Of a DNA stretch of 64,000 nucleotides, positions 48,649 to 60,546 are shown piece after piece. The position numbers and the translations under genes are program-made. Where the stretch lies: contig JAQFVV010000013.1 of assembly GCA_028023455.1 (NCBI GenBank), positions 15,512,258 through 15,576,257 on the forward strand, read 5' to 3'. The notes under the pieces were generated by a model that ran no database searches, was not told the origin of the DNA, and saw only the letters and a list, made by a program, of their open reading frames with translations. Origin of the DNA: Epiperipatus broadwayi (Eukaryota; Onychophora; Udeonychophora; Euonychophora; Peripatidae). The stretch's first letter is position 1. Each line of letters starts with the position of its first letter.

Positions 48649-49930
48649 CATAAGACATTTATTTATATAGTGCAATGTTTTTAAACTGTAATAATAATCA
48701 GCATTAAGCTAATGCACATGTGCTTTGTGAATTTTAACTATAAATGAATACTTTCACTTTCTAAACACAAGATAAAGTCTTTGTGAAAAGATACAATGAA
48801 TCCATCTATCCTTTCAACCCAAATGTTTAAGTATGGGAAAATCTTAAGTATTTGGAAATGAAAGCATGAAGATTTTAAACAATCACTTTAAATTACCTTT
48901 ACTATGTCTGAATGAATCTTTGTAAGTATAAATCTATTATTATTATTTACGTAAGACATTTATTTATATAGTGCAATGTTTTTAAACAGTAATAATAATA
49001 ATCAGCATTAAGCTAATGCACATGCGCTTTGTGAATTTTAACTATAAATGAATCCTCTCACTTTCTAAACACAAGATAAAAAGATAGAATGAATCCATCT
49101 ATCCTTTCAACTCGAAAAATTAAGTATGGGCAAATGAGAGCATGAAGATATTAAACAATCACTTTAAATTACCTTTACTATGCCTGAATAAATGATGCTT
49201 GCAAAATTTACTAGAATTTACGATACGTCATTCTTAGTTGAAATTAAACATAAGTAAATAAGATATTTATTTATATAGTATGATGTTTTTAAACTATAAT
49301 AATAATCAGAATTAAGCTAATGCACATGTGCTTTATGGATTTTAACTATAAATGAATACTCTCACTTTCCAAACACAAGATAAAGTCTTTGTGAAAAGAT
49401 AGAATGAATCCATCTACCTTTTCAACCCAAACGTTTAAATATGGGCAAGCTTAAACATTTGGGTTGAAAGGATAGATGGATTAATTCTATCTTTTCACAA
49501 AGACTTTATCTTGTGTTTGGAAAGTGAGTATTAATTTATAGTTAAAATCCACAAAGCACATGTGCATTAGCTTAATGCTGATTATTATTACAGTTTAAAA
49601 ACATTGCGCTATATAAATAAATATCTTATTTACATATGTTCAATTTCAACTAAGAATGACATATAAATTCTAGTAAATTTTGCAAGTGTCATTCATTCAG
49701 GCATAGTAAAGGCAATTTAAAGTGATTGTTTAATATCTTCATGCTCTTATTTCCAAATACTTAAGTTTAGCCCATACTTAAATGTTTGGGATGAAAGAAT
49801 AGATGGATTCATTCTATCTTTTCACAAAGACTTTATCTTGTGTTTGGAAAGTGAGAGTATTCATTTATAGTTAAAATCCACAAAGCGTATGTGCATTAGC
49901 TTAATGCTGATTATTATTATTATTTATTTA
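48645..49930. repeat. Cluster of five SINE-like units, direct and inverted
   Basis: Three units read one way (about 48645-48920, 48921-49250, 49255-49450) and two the other way (about 49450-49670, 49671-49930), giving a large palindrome centred near 49450. Each unit has GCACATGTGCTTTGTGGATT or similar, ACTATAAATGAATAC, AAGATAAAGTCTTTGTGAAA, TGAATCCATCTATC and a terminal ACATTGCGCTATATAAATAA followed by ATT repeats. The ATT tail and short length suggest a LINE-mobilised SINE; no tRNA promoter boxes were recognised. Confidence 0.8.
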
Positions 49931-50283
49931 AAAGTATAAGTAGGCTATTTACATAGAAGCTAAGATTCTAAATACAGCTTCAGGCCATATTCACGTTAGC
50001 TGCTAATATAATGTTATATTTTTGGGAAAAAAAAGTATTTCAAGTCAAAATAAGTTATTAATAATTTAAATGTTTTGATACCTAATAAATATAATGAAAT
50101 ACGAACTTCTTTATCACATAAAAGAAAATCCATATAAAAAGATATTAAGAAGAAACATGAAATTGCATTAAAAAAAATTCACATAAAACAAGACACAGGT
50201 GTATATTTCATTTATACTACACTTACATATAAATGAAATATATATATGTATGCATGTATATATAGAAATTGAAGTGATAAATC

Positions 50284-53200
50284 TGTGATTCAGATTTATG
50301 CTTCACTATCCAACCACATTACTAATCACCAAGTAGGGTTCAAAGCATTCATCCACGTGCCAGCGTAATCTAGTGAGTCAAAATACGCACATACACGCAA
50401 CTTTTCCTGGCCTTAAATAATAAATTTGAATATGTATTTTTAAGTATTAAATTCATAGAATTAATTGTAGTTTAAAATCCCTAAAAAATCAAGAGTTGTG
50501 TATGTGCGTTATGTGTTATGTAAACATTAATAGTATATTTGTTATAACATTTTATTTTAATACTATTTAATATAAAATGGTCATAGACATTGATGCAACA
50601 TTTGAGAAGGTTCTAGAAGGCAATTAGAGTAATGTAGATTTTATGAATAATGGAGCAATCCATTAGCAAAATTTAACAAAATCGCTCTATTCCATGAATT
50701 TTAGTTACAAATAGTTAAACGGAAATTTTATTTATTCGAAGCTGTTTCTAAACTAGAAATATATTCGAACAATACCTTTAAGAATTTTCAATAAATTGTA
50801 TCTTCTACTACGTAAAGACAAAGGCACATTTCCTGCAGATAGAAATCACACAAGGTAAGTTGGTATCCACATTGCCTCGGGTGATTTTCTAAAAGCATTC
50901 CTAACATAATGCAACTGATTATAAATAAAACTAAATTCAACACAGGGGAGTGATTAAGGTTCTTATCTAAGTACAGTGGCTAACCGAATCCACATCATTC
51001 GAAATTTCAACATTATGACCATCGAGTAGTGGGACCAAGTTCACCTTTTCCCAATCTTTCCAAAATCATCTCTGTGCTACAATGCCATTCCTTAGCCAAA
51101 AACTGATGGACTGTCTAATGAGATATTGAATGCTACCAGATACACAGTAAAAAATGAGTGCTACCTGTGTTAGAATAAAAACTGTCTTGCAAGATTATGG
51201 ATCCACCCATCCGGCAAGTCTGCAGAATGTCGGGAGCTAACTATTCAATGCCGCCTTAAAAACCATGCATATTCTATTCCAATTAAATATATATTCTATT
51301 TTAACATTGTAAATGTAATTCTTTGTCTATCAACATACTGGCTATGTAATGCCAGTTATATATCTGTCTTAATTTCTCATTGTATGACTATAACCCTATG
51401 AAATTAATCTGTAATATCTTCTACCCATTTCACACTTTACTTTCTTCCTGTATTCTAGTGCAGCAAATTTCCTTAAATATTATTATTCTATTTTTATATA
51501 CTTTATTTTGAATTTAAATTAATATGCCAATCTAACACAACCTCGCGAGTATATCTATCAGTATAATAATTCCCAGCTTTCGGGGAGGGTTTAATCGATT
51601 ATATTAATTACATTATAAAACACTTGCTCGCTAGATTGAATAATGATTAAATAACTTTGTATGTTTAATAGCAGATAGCTATTAAGACTGATCTATTTTG
51701 TTAGTAATATTTATTTATTGTTAGTTATTTATTAACACTATCAATTGAATCATACTTTTAAATATTCCATAGTAATTTTGATGATTGTCATTCCCGTGAT
51801 TATAATAAATCATTTACTTGTAATGTCTGTCAAGCGTATTTTTATTGTAATATTATACTGTTTACCTCAAACATATATGGGACCTGTTTAATGAAGGGAA
51901 ATACACCCTTCTTATTACTATCACATTCAAGTAGTTTATTTAAATATTTAAGGCTTTAATTCAAATCAACATCATTAGGGACATACTTATCTCAGCATTG
52001 CTAGCAGATGCCAGACTTATTTTGTATTTATAATTGCTTTGTCACTTAGGGATTATTGGAAACTCTGAGCCCACCTTGTATTCATTCTAATAATGGGGTA
52101 TATGTCTACTCTCTAGGACAGTTTGGCTAGAGTAGCAAATGCTCTGCGTGGGATGATCCTGGGATAGCTGGCCCATTGCATCTTCCTATTGACCCTCATC
52201 TTGAGATATGGCTCCACCAAAAGCAAGGACATACTCTTTTTCTTTAATAAAATGACGAAGTGTCTCGTCAGCCAGAAATGGACCGAATCTTCTATGGGTG
52301 CCATCCATGCTAATACTGCCATTTCTTAATATTTTAGATTCATGCCTATTTAATACCTATAAGTCATAAGGCTGTGATAATATTAAACCATTCATTCTTC
52401 ATTAATCTATTTGTATTTAGAATGTCGCAATCAAGCTTACATTAAGCTGTCTCCCTTCGAATGAATGATTCCCCGGGGCATTATTAAGTCATTATTTCTT
52501 ATTCAATATTAAGCTCCATAAAAGTTATGGATGAATAAAAGCTTGTTCTGTGAAATACGCAAGTGGCAGCATATTCATATCATGTTTTCTGTAACTTATA
52601 TTATTATCTCTTGTGACATATGTGTTTCACTTATGGTAGAAGTGGCATCGATCATATTGTGATTATATATAGAGATTAATTTGATTATAACTGTAAACAA
52701 CAAAGTGTTTAATTATTTAGATATATTTCTAGATGGTCATTAATTACTTACTTGTCTCAATTAGAAGTGGCATCGATCATATTGCGATTACATATAGAGA
52801 TTAATTTGATTATAACTGTAAACAACAAAGTGTTTAATTATTTAGGTATATTTCTAGATGGTCATTAATTACTTACTTGTCTCAATTCTAAGACAGTGTG
52901 AATATGGTTAAATTATTAAATGAAAGTTTATTGGCATATTAAAAACTGCACTATATTAATTGTACATTTATATATGTACCAGTTGGGACACTAATCTTGT
53001 TTCATTACCATACCCCCTAAAAGAAATTATATAATCGTAAATAAGCAATTGAATATATTTTGTGTGAATCTGTAAATGTAATATAGATGTATAGATGATT
53101 ATAACATCATGCAGTTATTAAAATTTATCTATTAAATTATTCAATTGTTCGAATCATTACTTAAGTTAATTTCTAGTTTTATTTATATTTCGTGTATTAA

Positions 53201-53614
53201 GAATTCACTATGCCTGGGTCACCTAAGATTATGTTCATCATATGTAGCTCTATTTTACTGTATATTGTCTGCTCGTTTATCTCACTTTAGCCATCCTTCA
53301 ATTATTCTTTTACTTAATCTACACATTCTTATGTATTATTCAACTATTACTCTGTATCATTCTTTTATTATCTAGCTAGTTAATCCTCAATAATCTTAAG
53401 ATATGTCTCTCCACTGTGTCTCTGGGACTGGAATCAATTAAATTCATCTGTATCACCAGAGATGTTGCTCATAGTGTTATAGATTTGGGGCATGGGCAAA
53501 TAGTTTAGAATTCATGATTTCTCTTGACCTGTGTATCTCGGACATGACTGGATTTGAGGTACTTTTGCTCAGATTCTGGGTCTTGTTAAATGAATATGCA
53601 AATTCGCTGGTACA
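50284..53614. repeat. Left long direct repeat (LTR) of the gypsy-like element
   Basis: Starts TGTGATTCAGATTTATGC and ends near CGCTGGTACA. It aligns along most of its length with 60547-62806, for example GGGACCAAGTTCACCTTTTC and TTTGCTCAGATTCTGGGTC. TG...CA ends fit an LTR, but the shared bases AAATC before TGTG leave the boundary open. It is 3.3 kb, longer than the right copy mainly because of a 1.07-kb block at about 52174-53243. The minus frame at 52113-52322 is not a recognisable protein. Confidence 0.65.
52638..52888. repeat. Tandem duplication, ~125-bp unit, inside the left LTR
   Basis: Two nearly identical adjacent copies begin AGAAGTGGCATCGATCATATT and end CTTACTTGTCTCAATT; only a few bases differ. 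It lies in the block that the right LTR lacks. Confidence 0.9.
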
Positions 53615-54808
53615 GGCTTTTTTTTCTTTACTGGGCTTGGTGCCTGGAATGTGGGGTCACGACATTTACACAGATCACATAATCCTGATTACCATTATGC
53701 ATTCTAGCTATGATACTATGTTTTATGTCCATATTTTTCCCATTATTCGTCCCTTCAGGGTGTGTAGGGATGGACAAATGTAAGTGAGAATAAATTATAT
53801 TACTTACTTATATATATATATATTGTCACCAACTGTTCCACAACTATCGGTCATCAGCAAAATTGTAGCACAGCAAGGAACTGTTGCCTTCAGGCCTTAT
53901 TTGCTACATTAATCATAAAATAACATTTATATCTCAGGGTTCTAATTTTGATATGTCCTAATCAAAGCACCCTTAAGTTAGGCAAGATGGTTCATTTTAC
54001 TACCATTCAATATGCTAAGACACTAGCATAACTAAGAGACATTATAACTAATAATATGGCTTAGATCTTTTATCTGGTTGTGATAGCAATATTGTCAACT
54101 ACTATGTTATACTTTCTACTGATAGAATTATGCCTAAACCACAATGAATTCTATCAATCACTCATTGAATAATTCAAATAATCCTATTTCTCAAATTCCA
54201 AGAGTACATGATAATCAGGATTTATGATCACAATGATAAATTGGTAATGAAGTTGAAATATGTAATCAATAACAATTCCATTAAATTGTAATGGCTAGAA
54301 ATTAAATGAATTGATAAGTGATTTGGAATAATCATGAATGCAAAAGCAATAACTAGTATACTACAAAGACTATGTTAACCTTTATTTACACTAATATTTA
54401 CATTTTATTTATAGATGGTACATATAACAAAACAAATAATTTCAATATTAAAACAAAATACAATATTAAATATCCATACCTAAATTCTTCTACTTGCCAA
54501 GATATCCAAAATAATATCATAAGTGAGCATTATTTGTGTTCATAAATAAAATTAAAAAATCATAATAATATAATACGTTTGTCAATATAATACCTTGTTA
54601 TATGAATTATTCCATTTAAAGAATTAGCATACCTAACATATCAATTAATCGCAATTACATATTTTCCATAGATTCAAATAAATATGAATAACATTCATAT
54701 CTGATTCCATTGTTTATGGATTTTCTAATCTCTCATAAGATATTTATTTATGTTGTTGAAATTTATTATTTTAATAAAGCATAAAACAAAGTTACAAAAA
54801 CTTGAGTA

Positions 54809-56008
54809 CACCTGGATCTCGTTTATGCAGATTTATTTAATGCGATTTTGAAGTTATGTGATTCATGTTTCTTCTTATCTTTGTATGCGGTTTTCTTTTA
54901 TGTGATAAAAATTATTAGATCAGAAGTCGAGCTCTGATAATGCGCTATTACTTTAAATATTATAAATTTAGCGCACTCATGTCATATTTAAAGTAATGCA
55001 CATTATCGAAGTTTCACTTCCATCTAATAATTTCTATATTTTCAGAGCTTTATAGTAGTACTGTAATAGATTTTATCCAATAAAGAAGTTCATAAATCAC
55101 TTAAATCAGAATTTCCCCATTTTATATACACACATTAAATTTTACAAGATTATAATGTAAATCTGTTCAAACGTTATAGATGAAAAGTAGTATGTATGGT
55201 GTTTTTGCATTTTAAATCATGTTCTATTTTTGCTTTTTAAAAAAAGAGTACGTAATCAATTAATCATTTAGTGACCGCAAGTTTATTTTTAAAAGGTGAG
55301 TAACAGCAGTGACACAATTAAATTTGACAATTAAAATCTGATTTTTAAACGGAATTGAAAATTAAAAAACTAAAAACAAAAATAATAATTTAATTTTTAA
55401 TTAAATTTTGCCCAACAGTGGTGAGTCGGTGTCTTTTTATTATCGTAAGTCTAAGTTCTATTTTTATTTTAAACTTTTAGTTTACTCTAATGGAAAGAAA
55501 AAAAAAACCCAAGAAAATGAATTTCTTTGTAAATAAAAATTTCAATTTAAGATCGCTTAGTGAAATGGGAAGGATCAACAGCAATTACCGGAAAACGTTT
55601 TAGTTGTATTTCCTCTTGACTTACAGTACCTCACATCTCATCACATCACATCACATCATCACGAATTTGATTCTCAAATAGTGATAATGATAAAATACCG
55701 TACATGTATGAAAAAAATGCAAATTGTTTTGAATAAAATTAAATACTGTAGTTAATAAAAAAAGTAAAAAAAAGTTTGTCTTGTAGCAATGTTTTTCAAA
55801 TTTGAAATTTTTTATTAGTCATATTTTATTTATTTATTTTTTTTATGCGAATTTTAAAGTAATTTTACGTTGTTGCTTTGCTTTTATGCGATTTTTGGAA
55901 AATTAGAGTGCATATCCCCCTTTTTTCAAGGTAAGTCTATTTTTGTGCCATTTCTTTTGTGAGCATTTTTTGAGGAACCTATCTACTGCATAAAACGAGA
56001 CCCATGTG
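54809..56008. mobile_element. Tigger-like element copy C, 1200 bp, nested in the LTR element
   Basis: The left end CACCTGGATCTCGTTTATGC and the right end (reverse complement CACATGGGTCTCGTTTTATGC) are inverted repeats, flanked by TA at 54807-54808 and 56009-56010. Interior blocks match copies A and B in the opposite orientation (for example GTTAATAAAAAAAGTAAAAA and the TTGCTTTGCTTTTATGCGAT subterminal block). There is no coding capacity. It sits in the leader of the gypsy-like element and so inserted after it. Confidence 0.85.
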
Positions 56009-57699
56009 TATATTAGAATGAACCGATTGCACTCTTGGTTTCAATAATTTCCTTAGTACATTACTTTAACTTATACTAGATTGGAGGTCAGCTGGATCAC
56101 AAATATTCATTCAACCTGTAAAAATATACCTTGCATACCTTCTTTAAGTTATTCGTGATCAACAATTTCCGAACAATAAACCTCTACACAATAGTGGCTC
56201 TAAGCTCAATGCACCAAGGTAACATTGCTAACATAGACCTTAAAGAAACATGTCTACAATAACAATGAAAATATCAGTCTAGGGTCATCTGAATATCCAG
56301 TTGTTTATAAGCACCAATATGGATACAAGAAAAAATTGTCTGTATATACTTGAACTAAATATCCAAGGTGTCTATCAGCAACTATACTGATACAAGAAAA
56401 TAATACTAAAAAATCAACAACTTCCTTAATACATCATACCCTCCAACCCTATTCATTATGATTATGACTACCTTATAATGTATTGCATCAGATATTTCCA
56501 CGATACTTCAAAATACTAATGACTTCCTAATACAGTAATAATAGTTTAAATTGAAAAACCAGTGACATCCAACGAAAGATTCACAGCTGCAAAATGGTCA
56601 CCTGCACCAATCATCAACCATGAATACATAATCTTATTTAACATTCACTTTCCAGATTCACTAAATTGTTAATAATGGTAATGGTCAGTTGTAAATATAT
56701 GTTACCATGTACACAATGAATTTAAGATAATCTCACACCACCATCAACAATCTACAAATTATTCATATTATTAAAATCCTTTCACTTTAAATCCAGTACT
56801 GGTTAATTGTGCTGTTGAAATATTTTAAAATTAAGATATAAAATTAATAAACTAAAAATGTAATACTATTTAACATATCATAAAATAAATAATAATAATG
56901 AATTTCACTTTCACAATGTTTAACCCAATATTAAGATCATAATATTATTTAATACCTTTGAAAACCAATGATGATGAATTTTGATCACTAATGACCATCA
57001 CCCATCCTCTTTTGAATAAATATATTATATTACCTTCATTTTAATCAGCAATCAATAATTGACATAGCATATAATATAAAAGAAATGTATGTATAATTAT
57101 TGAGCATAAAATATATATAAATAAACAGGCTCACACTTTTAAACTATATACCATCTTGTGCAAAATACTCAAAATAATACACAATGCTTAGAATATATTC
57201 GGCATTTACAGTTTGAATATTATTTTTGTTCTTGCTTCTCATTGCACTATTCTACTTGCATTATAAATATTCCTAGAAAATGCTTAGATATTTATATATT
57301 TTCAGTTACTCATACAATAATTTATTTTATATGAAAAAAACATCCCATCATGTATTTCCTATCTCAGAACAATTTCTAATATAATTTCCTAATTGCAGTC
57401 TTCTTTTCACGATAACCCTATAAGTAACTCCGGGTCAATTCTTTATCTTTTATCAAATATTTAATTTCACAATTACATTAAAAGAGCATTCTAGAATAAA
57501 TTATCCACATTGTACATATATCAAAATAAGTTTTAAATGTGTCATTAATCAGTTAACAAATGGTTTTATTTTAGAAGCAAGAATATCCCAAGGTACAATA
57601 GATAATTTCACAAATGTCATTACTCGCATTCTCAAATAAAATTATACACGTTGTTAGAATATCCAAATAAGCGTTAAAGATGACATTAATCATTTAATG

Positions 57700-58240
57700 A
57701 ATGGATTTAGCCCAGCAATAAGAAAATCCAAAGCACAATATATAATTTTGCAATTTCACTGACAGCAATAGATAAACCAGTGACATTTGGTGATTATAGA
57801 GCATCCCTACTACGAAGCTATTGGAATGAGAAGCAACAGGATGGAACCCTACACACCCTATCAACAGAGAAATATAAAGTAAATGATAAAGGGACCCATA
57901 CATATTTTTTATGCCAAGGGGCCAAATTTCATTTATTGACAGCATTTTCGTACTCAGATGCTCATATCATCAGGTCAATACCACTGGAAAAGACCTGGAG
58001 AATTGATGAACCAAGAGTCCAAATGATTTGGACAACAACCGAAAAAATTTCAAGCAAGTGATAAAAAGAAGTTATGATGGAAAGGTTTCGGAACTTCCTG
58101 TGACTCCAAAAAATTATTCCTACCTGCAGCATCCAAATAAGGAGAGGAACCATTTGACCAATTTTAGAGACCCTACAGCCACCATCATCCATGAAATGGA
58201 AGACCAACCGGCAGGTGGACCCATAAAAGTGTACTCGACT
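57700..58240 (+). pseudogene. Gag-like remnant of the LTR element
   Basis: The frame at 57780-58061 (93 codons) has the block YRASLLRSYWNEKQQ, then LSTEKYKVND, THTYFLCQGAKFHLL and DAHIIRSIPLE. The pattern YW...KQ - Y...Y...EYF - LL...II resembles the capsid region of gypsy-type Gag. A second frame (58028-58291) continues with LPVTPKNYSYLQHPNKERN. I rate this on pattern and on position upstream of the protease; similarity is weak. Confidence 0.5.
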
Positions 58241-58560
58241 ATCAATCAATGTGGGCACCTTCTATATATAGGGGTTACTGGATTTGGGTAGCCAAGTATC
58301 TATTATTTCGAAAGTGTGGGATCAGAAACTTAAGGACCAAGAAAGAGCTTTGATGCAACTTCCTATTCGCCCCATTCAGTTAATATTGGCTAATGAAAGA
58401 CAACAAGCAAAAACTATCAAATCTTGCTGGAAGTTATGTTCCACAGTAAGCCAATTGGTCATACGTTCCTGGTGATGTCAGGATTAATATATGATATGGT
58501 GCTAGGATCCAATTTAGTGATCCAGCATGATTGTATCATCAATTATTCCAACTGATGCAC
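58225..58560 (+). pseudogene. Retroviral-type aspartic protease remnant
   Basis: The active-site region is decayed and frameshifted: TGFG in one frame, then GSQVSIISKVWDQKL in the next (58284-58475), where an intact enzyme has D-S/T-G. Downstream comes LPIRPIQLILANERQQ and, after another shift, HTFLVMSGLIYDMVLGSNLV then IQHDCIIN. The hydrophobic-hydrophobic-LGSNLV block is the second conserved motif of pepsin-like retro-proteases. At least two frame changes make it inactive. Confidence 0.75.
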
Positions 58561-58699
58561 AATACATTTCAGCGTAACCACCAAACAGCAAGCAGGAGTT
58601 ACTTAGTGTAGCCCCAAGACTCAAAAATTCAAGTCAAACCCCACTAGGAATGGTCACTGCAAGAGAGGTATCCGTACAATCAGAGCTTAAGAACCTCCA

Positions 58700-59680
58700 A
58701 TACTGGCAAGAAAGGGAGCTACAATGCCACAATATGACAATACCATCTGGGTACTACTAATTAAAAAGCAGGGGAATTACACTAAACTAGACTCCAAGTG
58801 ACATTATCAATATCAGATTATGGAGGGAATAAATACTAAAAATAGACAATCCATGGAAAATACTAGTTCCCAAGAGATTAAGGGCCCAAATAATCAATCA
58901 CATTCATGAGTCAATTGACATTATGGACCAAAAACATCTGTGAGGTGGTGCTTCTACTGACCTGGTATGTATGCACAAATTTCGATGATCCTGAGGAAAT
59001 GCCAACATCTGTGTGTGGTGCAAATATCCAAACAAATCATACACTGATACGTTCCCAATCATGGCAACAAGACCTAACAAATTGTTGGCTATTGACCATT
59101 ATGGCCCTTTGCTCAAATTCAGGTGTTTTCAATACCTACTGTTGACACACGATGTTTTTTCTAAGTAAGTTCAAGCGTATCCAATTCTAAGAAAGCCCAA
59201 TTCAAGGAGTGTCATAACCAGGCTGTTTCGCACATACCCATCAACAAATCACCGGAGCTGGGTGAACAGGACTAAGATGGTTATCAATTGTATAAATCAT
59301 ATGATTAATGAATCTATGGGTTTCACGCAGACTGCTTCATCATGAGAAGCCCTGCCCCGAGATTTTCCAGATACTATTACCGAAAGATGATACGTGTATT
59401 GATGGGATAAAGACCAAGAGGCCGCAAAGTTGCAATTGGCCATATGGCAAGATCATGTGTGTAAAAAGAACACATTCAGTGCCATAAGTTTAATAAAGAG
59501 GACCTAGTTTGGCTGAAGTCTCCCAAGTTTAGCAACATGACAAGTCATGAATTTTGAAATTTCTTTCCCTTATAGCAAGAACCATATCGGATCCGACATA
59601 AATGCGGAGAAAGCACCCCCTGCTGGAGGATGGATGAGCAGGTAGGGAAACATACAATGCCCATCACCTAAAACCATGCA
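58700..59680 (+). pseudogene. Ty3/gypsy-type integrase remnant
   Basis: Reading across frames: WKILVPKRLRAQIINHIHES and QKHL (the H-H part of the HHCC zinc domain, 58850-58950), then NICVWCKYPNKSY (the C-C part, about 59005-59045). The core starts LLAIDHYGPLLKFRCFQYLL with the first catalytic Asp and HDVFSK (59080-59165). WVNRTKM and HMINESMGFTQTA (59260-59340) follow, where the catalytic Glu before the VNRT block is missing. EDLVWLKSPKF (about 59495-59530) is the C-terminal GDLVW-type domain. Stops and frame changes occur throughout. Confidence 0.8.
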
Positions 59681-59902
59681 TACCCCCAGATCCAAGGGAA
59701 GGAAAGTGGATCAACTTATAAGAACAGGGAAATGACGAAAGGAAACCCAAGGATCTGGATAACAACAGTGGATACAACTCAGGTGTAACTATAACTCTAA
59801 TCTGTAGTGTAACATTAACTCATAATTACTATACTAACATACAATTATTATATCATTAATGTTGATAACAGGTGAGAAATGTTTACGAATTTACTTTAAA
59901 GA

Positions 59903-60352
59903 TTATTGAGAATTTTAAAGCGCATTGAATACAGATTATTGCCTGTTCAAACAGTTTACATAAGCCTTCTGTGTGCTCTATAAATTAATTACTACTCTTC
60001 AATAGTTTATAGAATTTCCAACAGTAAGATCGTAATATTAACTTGCTGTAAATTGCAAGACCATGTAAGTTAATTTGTGAAGGAAATAATGGATTTAAAC
60101 AGTGGAGAAAACAACTACTTCACACTTCCAAATCAAGAAGCTTCAGATTCATCTATATAAGTGGACATTTGGGTTAAAGATAAGATGGCCACTCTTATCT
60201 TTATAAAAGTCACTACCTTGTGCGGTGATTTGGAAAATCTCTATCGGCAAAATATGCTTGATTATTGCAAATTTTAAAGCGCATTGAATACATGTTAGTG
60301 CCTGTTCAGACTATTTACATAAGCTTTCTGTGCTCTATAAATTAATTACTAC
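59903..60352. repeat. ~95-bp direct repeat near the 3' end of the LTR element
   Basis: AATTTTAAAGCGCATTGAATAC through CTGTGTGCTCTATAAATTAATTACTACT at about 59910-59996 recurs at about 60267-60350 with few changes. The spacer is about 270 bases. Confidence 0.85.
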
Positions 60353-60546
60353 TAAAGATTAATTGGTAAAGACATGCTTAATATTGTTCACATTGAAATA
60401 GATTTAACAAAACCAGTCTTGTTCTTTTGTTACCTTGAAACTTACAAGTATAATGGGGTTTTTTTTGCTTATTTTTTTGGGGGGGTTTTTTTTGCTTTTT
60501 TTTTTTTTTCTCTTCCTCTAACTAGGTGAATATGAAATGAGAAATC

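Larger units (their letters stand above)
47789..50201. mobile_element. Tigger-like element copy B, filled with nested repeats
   Basis: The left end AACCTGGGTCTCGTTTTATG (47789-47808) and right end CATAAAACAAGACACAGGTG (50182-50201) are inverted repeats flanked by TA (47787-47788, 50202-50203). CTCGTTTTATG resembles pogo/Tigger termini of the Tc1/mariner superfamily. The left third matches 19290-19614 and the right end matches 22821-23048. Between them sit the ATT microsatellite and the SINE-like cluster (48593-49930). No transposase found. Confidence 0.78.
53615..60546 (+). mobile_element. Internal region of a decayed Ty3/gypsy-like LTR retroelement
   Basis: Between the two long repeats, plus-strand remnants occur in the order gag-like, protease, integrase zinc region, integrase core and integrase C-terminus. 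That order is Ty3/gypsy-like. No RT or RNase H motif is found between protease (ending about 58560) and integrase (from about 58700), where about 2 kb would be expected. A leader of about 3 kb without a recognised protein precedes gag, and it contains the nested Tigger-like copy C. A possible primer site (TGGTGCCTGGAATG, 53638) lies 23 bases past the proposed LTR end; this is speculative. Confidence 0.7.

Noticed and set aside
48443-48658. Poly-asparagine frame
   Set aside because: It is the translation of the (ATT)n microsatellite.
50300-50345. GGGTTCAAAGC in the LTR, considered as a tRNA B box
   Set aside because: No matching A box at the right distance and no cloverleaf can be drawn.
52113-52322. 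69-codon frame in the left LTR
   Set aside because: No recognisable domain, and it is interrupted at the point where the right LTR lacks the block; likely chance.
53845-53880. CTGATGA on the minus strand after the left LTR, considered as a ribozyme
   Set aside because: The GAAA box is missing and stem II does not form.
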